64,000 nucleotides of DNA from Cognataquiflexum gelatinilyticum (lineage in GTDB: Bacteria > Bacteroidota > Bacteroidia > Cytophagales > Cyclobacteriaceae), in contig NZ_JANAEZ010000003.1 in NCBI RefSeq assembly GCF_024813435.1, positions 372,001-436,000 of the forward strand, written 5' to 3'. Below the pieces are notes generated by a model. It was not told where the DNA came from. It made no database searches and worked only from the letters and a program-made list of their open reading frames with translations. Both the position numbers and the translations under genes were made by a program. Position 1 is the stretch's first letter; each line of letters opens with the position of its first letter. Positions 1 through 7,805 of the stretch are shown here, piece by piece.

Positions 1-804
1 TAAAAACGAAGTGTCATTGGAGGCTTCTTTGGTCATGACTTCAGCAACTTCTTTCCCCAAATACCGATCAATCAAATAATGTCCCAAATAGAGTAGGGGA
101 GTAAGCAGGATGGCTACACTGAATTTATAGACATAATTGATGATGGCGACTGAGGCCACTTGTGCCCAACTCCAGTTTCCAAAAACATAAAAAGCAATTC
201 CCAAGACGACAAAAGAGTCGATCAGCTGAGACACTAGCGTAGATCCGGTGGCCCTGAGCCAAATCATTTTTGAACCGGTGATTTTTCTCAGTTTCTGGAA
301 AACATACACATCAATCAACTGCCCCAACAAAAATGCAGTCAGTGAGCCCAAAATAATTCCCAAGCCTTGTCTGAAAATCATGTTGAATGCATTGTTGATG
401 TTGAAAGCATTGCCATCTGCATCCGGGGTGTTTACCTCAAGCCAAAAGGCTGCAGGAGGGAGAACGGTTACTACTGAAATGACCAAGAAAATGTAAGCAA
501 TGAAAAATGCAGTGATAAAGCTGATTTTTCTGACCCCTTTCTTTCCAAAATATTCATTGATAATGTCGGAAGTGATAAATACGACCGGCCATATCACCGC
601 TCCCGCAGTCAGGTTGAAGTCAAGGATATAATCCCCAAAGATTTTCCAACCTACAGGCTCAATTCCCAATGTCTGCTCTCCTGAGAATATTTTGACACCG
701 ATTATTTCTGCTAAAATTGCATTGGTGAGGAAAAGACCGCTAAGGATGATGAATAAGTTTGTTTTCTTGGATTGAAAAGACTTTTGTTCGGTTATACTTC
801 CCAT
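1..804 (-). CDS. Queuosine precursor transporter, YhhQ/VUT family (3' end outside window)
   Basis: An open frame starts with ATG at 804 and runs without a stop to base 1, giving 268 codons, so the stop lies beyond the window. The translation begins MGSITEQKSF and is strongly hydrophobic, with about six membrane segments. It carries patterns typical of the YhhQ (vitamin uptake-like, VUT) family: an early segment ending in AEIIGVKIF, a central TSDIINEYFG, and a late block SQLIDSFVVLGIAFYVFG. Family members import 7-cyano-7-deazaguanine or 7-aminomethyl-7-deazaguanine across the inner membrane for tRNA queuosine synthesis. queA, a later enzyme of the same pathway, lies at 19535-20758. Family members are usually 220-260 residues, so only a short tail should be missing. 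Confidence 0.85.
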   Translation of the reverse strand, partial: MGSITEQKSFQSKKTNLFIILSGLFLTNAILAEIIGVKIFSGEQTLGIEPVGWKIFGDYILDFNLTAGAVIWPVVFITSDIINEYFGKKGVRKISFITAFFIAYIFLVISVVTVLPPAAFWLEVNTPDADGNAFNINNAFNMIFRQGLGIILGSLTAFLLGQLIDVYVFQKLRKITGSKMIWLRATGSTLVSQLIDSFVVLGIAFYVFGNWSWAQVASVAIINYVYKFSVAILLTPLLYLGHYLIDRYLGKEVAEVMTKEASNDTSFL

Positions 805-837
805 AAAGTTGTGGTGATTTTTCAGTTGGGATTAGGG

Positions 838-1752
838 TCAGATTGAATAAGTTATTCCTTCTTCACTAAGAAAACTATTTTCAAAAACTTCTTTGGCCTG
901 ATTCAGGATTGGGATGAGGTCCTTGTACCTCGAGGAGTAATGTCCCAGAAGCAATTTATCAACCTCTGCTTCCTTTGCAATGTTGGCTGCTTGCCTTGAT
1001 GTACTATGAAATGTTGTGCCTGCCCTTTCTTTCTCATCATCACCGAAGGTAGCTTCGTGGTACAATAAATCGACACCTTTGATATACCCTACCAAACTCA
1101 GATCAAAGATGGTATCAGAACAATAGCCATATTTTTTAGATTGTTTTGGAGGATAAGTATATTCCTCTACACTGTATTTGACTTTGCCGTCGGAGTCTAA
1201 AACATCATTTCCTTCACGTAATGAGACAATGGCTTCGACAGGCATTTTGGTTTTTATCAATTTTTCTTTGATCATGTTTCGAAGTCCGGGTTTTTCTTCA
1301 ATCAAAAATCCGGTACAGGGAATTCTGTGTTGTAAAGGAAAGGTGAAAACCCTGAACATGGGTTCTTCCAGGATCAAGTTTTTTCCTTCAGCCTGAGTTG
1401 GAACAAAACGTAGGGGAAAACTCAATTTGGTATTGGTATGCTTAAGTTGGGTGGTGATGATCTCATCCAGTCCACTCGGACCAAAGATGGTCAATAGTCT
1501 TTCCCTTTTCACTAGATGGAAGCTTGAAATCAGTCCCATCAGGCCATAAAAATGATCACCGTGGAGGTGGGAAATCAGTATGAAGTCTATCCTTCCAAAT
1601 TTGAGCCTGAATTTCCGGAGCTGGATTTGGGTTCCTTCACCACAGTCGATCAATAAAAAAGAATTGCCCACGGATACCAGTTGAGATGTCTGGTTTCTTC
1701 CGTGGGCAGGAATGGCGGAATTGGATCCGAGGATGGTGACTTCAAATTCCAA
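838..1752 (-). CDS. rnz: Ribonuclease Z (tRNA 3' endonuclease)
   Basis: A 304-residue protein of the metallo-beta-lactamase fold, the usual length for short-form RNase Z. The zinc-binding signature SHLHGDH places ligands at H62, H64, D66 and H67. A GEGTQIQLRK block near residue 38 and the C-terminal LLLGHYSSRY segment fit the family. RNase Z cuts precursor tRNAs just after the discriminator base so that CCA can be added. This suits the three tRNA genes in this window, none of which encodes CCA. The start lies only two bases after the stop of the upstream STAS gene, so the two are probably cotranscribed. Confidence 0.95.
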   Translation of the reverse strand: MEFEVTILGSNSAIPAHGRNQTSQLVSVGNSFLLIDCGEGTQIQLRKFRLKFGRIDFILISHLHGDHFYGLMGLISSFHLVKRERLLTIFGPSGLDEIITTQLKHTNTKLSFPLRFVPTQAEGKNLILEEPMFRVFTFPLQHRIPCTGFLIEEKPGLRNMIKEKLIKTKMPVEAIVSLREGNDVLDSDGKVKYSVEEYTYPPKQSKKYGYCSDTIFDLSLVGYIKGVDLLYHEATFGDDEKERAGTTFHSTSRQAANIAKEAEVDKLLLGHYSSRYKDLIPILNQAKEVFENSFLSEEGITYSI

Positions 1753-1754
1753 AA

Positions 1755-2135
1755 TTAATCTTCCTCTTCTTCTTGTTCTTTACCTTCAATTTCATGGATA
1801 AAGATAGCTTCGGCAGCTTCTTCAATGGTGTCCACAATGATAAAAACCTTATCGAGCATGGAAAGTTTAATTAATTTCATGACATGGTCTTGGGGAGAAG
1901 CAATGATGAAAATTCCACCATTGCGGCCAAATTCCCTGTTGCCTACCAAAAGAGCACTCAATCCGCTTGAATCAGCGTATTTCACATTACTCATATCAAT
2001 GACCAAGTTGTTATAACCTTCAGCCTGAACTGTCAAAAGTTCAGACTTGAGTTTTGGAGAAAGTGCTGAGTCCAGCTTTTCTTCCATTGGGGTAAAAATT
2101 ACGTATTGTTCTTTTTTATCAACTGAATACTTCAT
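1755..2135 (-). CDS. STAS-domain protein (anti-sigma factor antagonist type)
   Basis: A 126-residue single-domain STAS protein. The motif DSSGLSALL at residues 55-63 contains the serine that is phosphorylated in SpoIIAA/RsbV-type antagonists. The protein ends in an acidic tail (EGKEQEEEED), which is not part of the domain. In known systems such proteins sequester anti-sigma kinases when unphosphorylated. No anti-sigma kinase or PP2C phosphatase is encoded nearby, so the partner must be elsewhere. The gene is two bases upstream of rnz in the same orientation, an arrangement that suggests shared transcription rather than shared function. Confidence 0.85.
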   Translation of the reverse strand: MKYSVDKKEQYVIFTPMEEKLDSALSPKLKSELLTVQAEGYNNLVIDMSNVKYADSSGLSALLVGNREFGRNGGIFIIASPQDHVMKLIKLSMLDKVFIIVDTIEEAAEAIFIHEIEGKEQEEEED

Positions 2136-2183
2136 AGCAATCGTTTTTGAATGTTGTCCCTCAAAACAGGACGGTTTTGTGAA

Positions 2184-3119
2184 TTAAATATTTTCCAATA
2201 TGGCTTTTTCTATACTTCCTTCCAAATCTGTATAAGCAGATTTAACAAATGGTTCACCAATAATATTTTCATAGAGTTCGATGTACCTGTTGGAGATTTC
2301 TTCAATGAATTCATCCTTCATTTCCGGAACAGATTGACCTTCTTTTCCTTGAAAACCATTTATTATCAGCCACTGTCTTACAAATTCCTTAGACAATTGC
2401 TTTTGGGCTAATCCGGCTTTTTGGTATTCATCATACTTGTCTGCATAAAAGTACCGTGAAGAATCAGGGGTATGGATCTCATCAATCAAGAGGATTTGGT
2501 CTCCATATTTCCCAAATTCATATTTAGTATCTACCAGAATCAGACCCATTTCTTTAGCCATTTCACTTCCTTTTGCAAATAGGGCATGGGTGTATTTTTC
2601 CAAAACTTCATAATCCTCTTGGCTTACAATTCCTTGTGCAAGGATAGCTTCTTTTGAAATATCCTCGTCGTGACCTTCGGATGCTTTAGTGGTGGGCGTG
2701 ATAATCGGATGGGGAAGTTTGTCGTTTTCGGCCAATCCTTCCGGAAGGGAAACGCCGCAGATGCTTCTTTTTCCGGCTTTGTACTCTCTTGCAGCATGGC
2801 CGGCAAGGTATCCTCTGATGACCATTTCGACTTTGAAGGGTTCACATTTTTTGCCTATCGTTACATAAGGATGGGGAGTGGCGGTGACCCAATTTGGGAC
2901 TAAATCAGCGGTGGCTTTGAGGAATCGGGCTGCTATCTGATTCAAAACCTGTCCTTTATATGGAATCGGTTTTGGCAAAACCACATCGAAAGCGGATATA
3001 CGGTCTGTGGCCACTACAGCCAACTTGTCCTCAAAAATATAAACGTCTCTCACTTTCCCCTTGTAAAATCCCTTCTGATTGGGGAAATTGAAATGTGTTT
3101 CTTTTATGCCTTTTTCCAT
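2184..3119 (-). CDS. purC: Phosphoribosylaminoimidazole-succinocarboxamide (SAICAR) synthase
   Basis: A 311-residue purine-biosynthesis enzyme that joins CAIR and aspartate with ATP to make SAICAR. Recognisable family blocks are KGKVRDVY (residues 21-28), ATDRISAFDV near 38, EMVIRGYLAGHAAREY near 97, LVDTKYEFG near 195 and LIDEIHTPDSSRY near 210. It is the longer form of the enzyme (about 300 residues) rather than the roughly 237-residue enterobacterial form. It follows the YwqK-like gene by 84 bases and has its own candidate -7 element upstream. A 48-base gap separates it from the STAS gene downstream. Confidence 0.96.
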   Translation of the reverse strand: MEKGIKETHFNFPNQKGFYKGKVRDVYIFEDKLAVVATDRISAFDVVLPKPIPYKGQVLNQIAARFLKATADLVPNWVTATPHPYVTIGKKCEPFKVEMVIRGYLAGHAAREYKAGKRSICGVSLPEGLAENDKLPHPIITPTTKASEGHDEDISKEAILAQGIVSQEDYEVLEKYTHALFAKGSEMAKEMGLILVDTKYEFGKYGDQILLIDEIHTPDSSRYFYADKYDEYQKAGLAQKQLSKEFVRQWLIINGFQGKEGQSVPEMKDEFIEEISNRYIELYENIIGEPFVKSAYTDLEGSIEKAILENI

Positions 3120-3136
3120 TTTTATTGTCTATTTGG

Positions 3137-3144
3137 CAAAATTA
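3137..3144 (-). promoter_or_regulatory. Candidate -7 promoter element for purC
   Basis: The minus strand reads TAATTTTG, matching the Bacteroidota -7 consensus TAnnTTTG, 17 bases upstream of the purC ATG. No clear -33 TTG was found at the usual spacing, so support is partial. Confidence 0.4.
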
Positions 3145-3203
3145 GAAAAAGATGGGTTTATTGGCGGTTTGCGCCTGATTAATTATCGGTTTTTTTCCAA
3201 TTT

Positions 3204-4349
3204 TTATTTTGTCGGCGGGTCGACAGGCTTTCCTTCTTTGAATAACCTTTCAGAAATCAGGTTGCCACTTTCATCATATATTTTTTGGATGCCGTGTGGC
3301 TTTCCCAACCTGTAAAAAATAGATTCTTTCAGATTTCCATTGGGATGGTAAATCAGCACTTCCCCTTCCTCCAGTCCATTTCTGAAGTTAATGATCCTTT
3401 CCTTTTGGCCGTTTTCATGGTAGCCAAGGATCTGTACAATCTCACCATAAGAATTGAAATTGGAAACCTCTGAAGTTTTTCCATTTTCAAAGTAGCTGAT
3501 GGCTTTTCCTGTGATGTTTCCATTTTTGTAGCTGACCATTTTTTCGATTTTTCCGCTTTCGTAAAAACTTTCAAATTTACCTGTCGGGACACCTTTTTTG
3601 TAGCTTCCTTTTTTGGCTATTTGGCCGTTTTCAAAATAAAAAATAGCTTCACCATCCTGTATACCGTTTTTGTAATTGATTTGCGAGGAAATTTTTTCCT
3701 CTGGATAATAAGTGAATTGAGGGCCATTCAGCTTTCCGTCTTTATAAGTAGACCTATTTGTAAGCTGTTCCTCAAAATAATTCTCCCTGATTTCAATGAC
3801 ACCTTCGTTGAATAATATTTTTTCAGAAATTGCTCCGGGCAATTCCTCGCTGTATACCAAAGTCCAACCATTTGGCTTGTCATTTTTAAAGTACGATTTC
3901 TGTTTGACTGTTCCTTCTTCAAAGTAAGAGGTGATTTCCCCCTCTATTTTATTGTCCACATAAGTTAATTCCTGAGACACCTTACCGGAAGGAAAGTAAT
4001 TGATCGATTTACCCTGCTTTTTGTCATTGACATAATTGACTTTTCGGAGCGTGTCTCCAGTCTCGGGATACCAATCAATGAACAAACCTTCTTTCTTTCC
4101 ATCTTTAAGATAGCCGGTCTGCGCCAATTCCCCTGTGGCAAGGTAGAGTTTGAATTCTCCCTGTGGTACACCACCAACGGTGAAATATTCTTCCTTCAGT
4201 AATTTTTTATCTTCATCGTAGTATACTTTCACCAACTCCTGAGAAAATAACGGTGCTAAAATCCCAATTCCAAATAGTAAGGTCAGGGCGGTTTTTTTCC
4301 AAGCCCCTTGATTTTGATTAGAATACATTGAATGAGTGGGTGATTTCAT
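3204..4349 (-). CDS. YwqK/MORN-like repeat secreted protein
   Basis: A 381-residue protein with an N-terminal signal peptide (hydrophobic stretch at about residues 19-36, ending near FSQ). The rest is about fifteen repeats of 20-24 residues of the form YFENGK..K.S.YKNGK.NG. This is the repeat seen in YwqK-type antitoxin-like and MORN-like proteins, which build an elongated beta structure. Exported versions are common in Bacteroidota and their role is not known. The name 'antitoxin' should not be taken literally here because no toxin gene is adjacent. The first ATG is used; an internal Met at residue 8 would leave the signal peptide intact and is also possible. Confidence 0.75.
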   Translation of the reverse strand: MKSPTHSMYSNQNQGAWKKTALTLLFGIGILAPLFSQELVKVYYDEDKKLLKEEYFTVGGVPQGEFKLYLATGELAQTGYLKDGKKEGLFIDWYPETGDTLRKVNYVNDKKQGKSINYFPSGKVSQELTYVDNKIEGEITSYFEEGTVKQKSYFKNDKPNGWTLVYSEELPGAISEKILFNEGVIEIRENYFEEQLTNRSTYKDGKLNGPQFTYYPEEKISSQINYKNGIQDGEAIFYFENGQIAKKGSYKKGVPTGKFESFYESGKIEKMVSYKNGNITGKAISYFENGKTSEVSNFNSYGEIVQILGYHENGQKERIINFRNGLEEGEVLIYHPNGNLKESIFYRLGKPHGIQKIYDESGNLISERLFKEGKPVDPPTK

Positions 4350-4374
4350 CAGGAATTTTTGGGGTTAATTAGGT

Positions 4375-4413
4375 AAAAAAATACGGGGATAAAGATAGAT
4401 TTCCTTTATCCCC
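4375..4413 (-). terminator. Rho-independent terminator after the thiolase gene
   Basis: A 10-bp stem (4385-4394 with 4404-4413) and a 9-base loop, followed on the minus strand by a run of seven T. It starts eight bases after the thiolase stop codon. Confidence 0.8.
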
Positions 4414-4420
4414 AATTCAA

Positions 4421-5599
4421 TCAGAGTTTTTCGATGACGATGGCCGAAGCGCCGCCTCCGCCGTTGCAGATACCTGCGACGCCTATTTTGCCTTTCTTTT
4501 GATCCAACACGGAACAAAGTGTCGTAATGATCCTTGCACCCGAAGCGCCAAGCGGATGTCCCAAAGAAACAGCTCCGCCAAATACGTTCAGCTTGTCATT
4601 TTTGAGGTTAAGCTCACGCTGGTTTGCGATAGCCACAGCGGCAAATGCCTCGTTGATTTCATAATAATCAATTTCCTCTGCAGACAACCCTGCATTTTTG
4701 ATAGCTTTTGGGATAGCCAAAGCCGGTGCGGTGGTAAACCAAAGCGGATCTTGTGCAGCATCTGCAAAGCCTCTTATTTTGGCGATGGGTGTGAGTCCAA
4801 GTTCCTCGACTTTTTCTTTGCTAGCCAAAACCAATGCCGAAGCACCGTCATTCATGGTGGAGGCATTGGCAGCGGTCACTGTACCGTCTTTTTCAAATAC
4901 AGGTCTCAGCGTGGGAATTTTGTCAAACATGACATTTTTGAATTCCTCATCTTCCTCTATGAGGATTGTTTCTCCTTTTCTTCCTGCGATTTCTACAGGA
5001 ATGACCTCGTCTTTGAATGCCCCTGATTTCCATGCTTCAGCCGAGCGTGTGTATGATTGGATGGCATAAGTATCTTGTTCTTCCCTGCTGATATTCATTT
5101 CCTTGGCGGTATTATCTGCACAGTTACCCATCGGGAATTTATAATAAGCTTCAAACAAACCGTCTTTGACCAATCCGTCTACCAGTTCGGCATTGCCGTA
5201 TTTGTAACCGAATCTTCCTTTTGGAATATAGTATGGGACATTGGACATGCTTTCCATGCCACCTGCTACCACAAGGTCGTTTTGACCTGTCATGATAGAT
5301 TGTGCTGCAAACATCACTGCTTTCATTCCTGAAGCGCAGACCTTATTTACTGTCGTACAAGGAACATTGTAACCAAGTCCTGCTCCGATAGCGGCCTGAC
5401 GTGCAGGTGCTTGTCCGAGATTGGCAGAAATCACATTCCCCATCATGACTTCCTGTACTTCGCTTGGATCTACTCCTGCTTTTTGCAAAGCACCTTTGAT
5501 GGCGATACTTCCGAGTTCTACGGCAGTCAACCCGGACAGCTTTCCGCCAAAACTTCCAAGCGGAGTTCTTACGGCGGATACTATATAGACTTCTTTCAT
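4421..5599 (-). CDS. Acetyl-CoA C-acyltransferase (thiolase)
   Basis: A 392-residue thiolase of the usual length. The nucleophilic cysteine is C88 in NKVCASGMKAV. The second active-site region contains NEAFAAVA, then GHPLGASGAR with H348. The C-terminal CNGGGGAS gives the general base C378. The enzyme condenses two acetyl-CoA molecules or cleaves 3-ketoacyl-CoA. Sequence alone does not separate the biosynthetic AtoB/PhaA type from the degradative FadA type. It stands alone with no acyl-CoA dehydrogenase or hydroxyacyl-CoA dehydrogenase adjacent, which slightly favours an acetyl-CoA acetyltransferase. A clear terminator follows. Confidence 0.93.
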   Translation of the reverse strand: MKEVYIVSAVRTPLGSFGGKLSGLTAVELGSIAIKGALQKAGVDPSEVQEVMMGNVISANLGQAPARQAAIGAGLGYNVPCTTVNKVCASGMKAVMFAAQSIMTGQNDLVVAGGMESMSNVPYYIPKGRFGYKYGNAELVDGLVKDGLFEAYYKFPMGNCADNTAKEMNISREEQDTYAIQSYTRSAEAWKSGAFKDEVIPVEIAGRKGETILIEEDEEFKNVMFDKIPTLRPVFEKDGTVTAANASTMNDGASALVLASKEKVEELGLTPIAKIRGFADAAQDPLWFTTAPALAIPKAIKNAGLSAEEIDYYEINEAFAAVAIANQRELNLKNDKLNVFGGAVSLGHPLGASGARIITTLCSVLDQKKGKIGVAGICNGGGGASAIVIEKL

Positions 5600-5616
5600 T
5601 TGGGTTTATATTTTAA

Positions 5617-5729
5617 GATGTGAGATATGAGACCTGAGAAGAGAGAACCGAGAAGCGAGAACCGAGACAAGAGAGCCCAGATTCGAGGACAGAGATAAGA
5701 AAGCTCAGATCCGAGAACAGAGAGCTGAG
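5617..5729. repeat. Degenerate tandem repeat, GAGAACCGA-like
   Basis: About 110 bases of imperfect 8-10 base units based on gagaaccga / gagacaaga, purine-rich on the plus strand, in the gap after batC and before the thiolase start. It has no coding potential consistent with its neighbours. The minus-strand open frame across it is low-complexity. Confidence 0.6.
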
Positions 5730-5749
5730 CCCTTCGACTTCGCTCAGGG
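5730..5749. repeat. REP-like imperfect palindrome
   Basis: A 20-base element beginning CCCTTCG and ending CTCAGGG, with inverted ends CCCT/AGGG. The minus strand reads CCCTGAGC...TCGAAGGG, a dispersed intergenic element common in Bacteroidota and other bacteria. It often yields spurious peptides containing DPERSRR, as it does here on the minus strand. Confidence 0.6.
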
Positions 5750-5796
5750 TCCAGTGTCAAGAACAGGGAACCAAGAATTGGATATGAGATCGACCA

Positions 5797-5872
5797 CTCA
5801 CCTTTCACCACTTACAACTTTTCCAAAACTTTCCACCATATACTTCCAACCTTCCAACTTCCAAACCTCCAA
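5797..5872. repeat. Degenerate tandem repeat, CTTCCAAC-like
   Basis: About 75 bases of pyrimidine-rich imperfect units (cttccaac, ttccaaact, cctccaac) directly abutting the stop codon of batC. This is a second low-complexity array, distinct from the GAGAACCGA-like one on the other side of the REP-like palindrome. Confidence 0.55.
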
Positions 5873-6715
5873 CTACCATTCCGGCAGTCCTCTTTGTGGT
5901 TTTTTGGTAGGTTTTTTCTTATTCTGTTGGATATATCGGAGTTCAGCTGCATTCATTGCTTCAAGGATTTGAGCAGCTTGTTCCGGAGAAAGATTCATTT
6001 CCTGAAGTTTTTCTTTGACCTTTTCCAAAGCTTTTTCTCTGTCGCTAAGGTCGCTTTCTATGTCACTTGCTTCTTCAGAATCCTTTTCTTCCTGAGATTT
6101 TTCTCCTTCTTTATCTTCTTTTTTCTGGGATTCGGATGCTTCATCCTCTTTAGTTTCTTCTTCCCCTTCACCGTCTTTCTTTTCTTCTGATTTCTGATCC
6201 TGCTTATCCTGTTCCTCTTGTTTTTCCTGATCTTCTTTATCCTGTTGGTCCTGCTGCTGCTGTTCTTGTTGCTCAGGATTTTTTTCTAACCACCTGCTTA
6301 GCAATTCATAATTGTACCTCGCGGATTCATTGGTTGGGTTATTGATCAGAGACATTTTGAATGCTTCGAGGGCCTCATCATATTTCTTTTCCCCACCTAG
6401 TATGACTCCGTTTTGGTTGTAAGCAAATGAAGCGATGTTTTTATCGGGGGATTGGTAAAGGCTTTGATACGTGAGCCCCGCCTGTTCCAATTGTCCGCCG
6501 TAATGTTGACTCAGCGCAAGATTATAGGTGACATTGGGTGTTGTCAGGTTATATTCACTGACAAGTCTGAGGTGATTGGTGATGGAGGCTTCATAGTCTG
6601 TTTCTTCATAGCTTTTTGTCGCAGCTTTGATGGCAGCATTTCTCTTTCCCACTTCATTCCAATTAGAAGTGATCATCAGAATCGATAAAAAGAAAACACG
6701 TATTGAAGTCATCAT
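5873..6715 (-). CDS. BatC-like TPR protein with Gln/Glu/Lys-rich region
   Basis: A 280-residue protein with an N-terminal hydrophobic signal or anchor, then two to three tetratricopeptide repeats (about residues 25-145; for example NVTYNLALSQHYGGQLEQAGLTY). Next comes a highly charged segment rich in Gln, Glu, Lys and Asp (about 147-225). A short C-terminal helix contains EKLQEMNLSPEQAAQILEAM, followed by a basic PTKKPQ stretch. This architecture matches BatC of the Bacteroides aerotolerance (bat) operon, a periplasmic protein thought to work with the BatA/BatB VWA proteins. The VWA gene lies 15 bases upstream. The end of the gene abuts intergenic repeats, with no batD or batE following. Confidence 0.78.
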   Translation of the reverse strand: MMTSIRVFFLSILMITSNWNEVGKRNAAIKAATKSYEETDYEASITNHLRLVSEYNLTTPNVTYNLALSQHYGGQLEQAGLTYQSLYQSPDKNIASFAYNQNGVILGGEKKYDEALEAFKMSLINNPTNESARYNYELLSRWLEKNPEQQEQQQQDQQDKEDQEKQEEQDKQDQKSEEKKDGEGEEETKEDEASESQKKEDKEGEKSQEEKDSEEASDIESDLSDREKALEKVKEKLQEMNLSPEQAAQILEAMNAAELRYIQQNKKKPTKKPQRGLPEW

Positions 6716-6730
6716 GTTTGTTACACGTTT

Positions 6731-7696
6731 TTACAATTTGATGGTTTTAAATGGCAACATCAGGTCAAGAAGCCCTAAGCCCAATGCAATTAACAGAAAA
6801 TAAAAATACTTATTGGCGGAAGCTTCTACCATCCTGGACCCGGTTACAGTAGCTTCCTGTCTTTCCAAAGCAGAGATTAGGTTTGGTATTTCTTGTACAT
6901 CATCACTGAGTTCAAAATAGGAGCCATTTGTTTGTGAAGCGATCAATTTGAGGTTGTCGGATTCCAATCGGCTGATGGCCGGTAGGTTGGTATTGGGATC
7001 TATGATTTTTCCACTTCCTTTGGGAATATTGCTTCCTTGACTTGTTCCGACTCCTAATGAAAATACTTTGATTCCTTTATCACTCAATTGTGAGGTGATG
7101 TCCTGAAAATCTTCCCCGAAATCTTCCCCGTCCGAGATCAGGATGATTGATTTTGAATTGGCTTCGGCAGATTCTTCCAAGTCAAATTTATTCAATGCCA
7201 TATTCAAAGGAGCAGAGATGTCTGTACCTTGGTTTGGGACCAATCCTGTATTCAATCCGTCGAGATGGAGTTGAAGGACGTTTTGGTCGAAGGTCAGTGG
7301 ACATTGGATAAATGCTTCCGAACTGAAGATGATCAATCCGATCCTGTCACCGGAAAAATTCTTGACCAGGTTTTTCAATTCAAATTTTATCCTTTGGATT
7401 CTGCTTGGGCCTATATCGGTGGCATTCATGGATTGGGAAAGATCTATCGCTATGAAGATGTCTTTTCCTTCCTCTTTGATTTCTTTCATGGAAGTGCCTA
7501 TGGATGGCCCTGCCAAGGCGATCAAAAACAAAATGAAATAAGAAAGCCTAAGCAGAAGTTTAAGAAAAAGCCTGTGTTTTTGGACAACAAGTTTTTTGTT
7601 GATCAAATAAAAACGGTACAAGTATACCAAATACAATAAGCCAAAAACTGCGGCCAATATATAAATCAATCTCGTGTCAGGGTATGCCCAAATCAT
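6731..7696 (-). CDS. BatB-like VWA-domain membrane protein
   Basis: A 321-residue protein with two N-terminal membrane segments (about 9-30 and 45-65), a periplasmic von Willebrand factor A domain (about 78-275) and a C-terminal membrane helix (about 297-316). The metal-ion-dependent adhesion site is intact: DxSxS at D85, S87 and S89, a downstream GTDIS threonine, and ISDGEDFG for the third loop. This matches BatA/BatB of the aerotolerance operon; its position before batC favours BatB. Only one VWA gene is present, whereas characterised operons usually have both. The opposite-strand TonB receptor starts 110 bases away, so the promoter must lie in that gap. Confidence 0.85.
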   Translation of the reverse strand: MIWAYPDTRLIYILAAVFGLLYLVYLYRFYLINKKLVVQKHRLFLKLLLRLSYFILFLIALAGPSIGTSMKEIKEEGKDIFIAIDLSQSMNATDIGPSRIQRIKFELKNLVKNFSGDRIGLIIFSSEAFIQCPLTFDQNVLQLHLDGLNTGLVPNQGTDISAPLNMALNKFDLEESAEANSKSIILISDGEDFGEDFQDITSQLSDKGIKVFSLGVGTSQGSNIPKGSGKIIDPNTNLPAISRLESDNLKLIASQTNGSYFELSDDVQEIPNLISALERQEATVTGSRMVEASANKYFYFLLIALGLGLLDLMLPFKTIKL

Positions 7697-7805
7697 GCCC
7701 TGAAATTATAAAATATTGATGAAAAGAAAAGGAAAAGAAATTAATGACATAAATTTCAACACCTAAAGGCCAAAATCCGTTATCCTTGAAAACCAAATTT
7801 TCTGC

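Noticed and set aside
5596..5811. 71-residue frame with DPERSRR
   Set aside because: A known spurious translation of a REP-like element and the flanking degenerate repeat.
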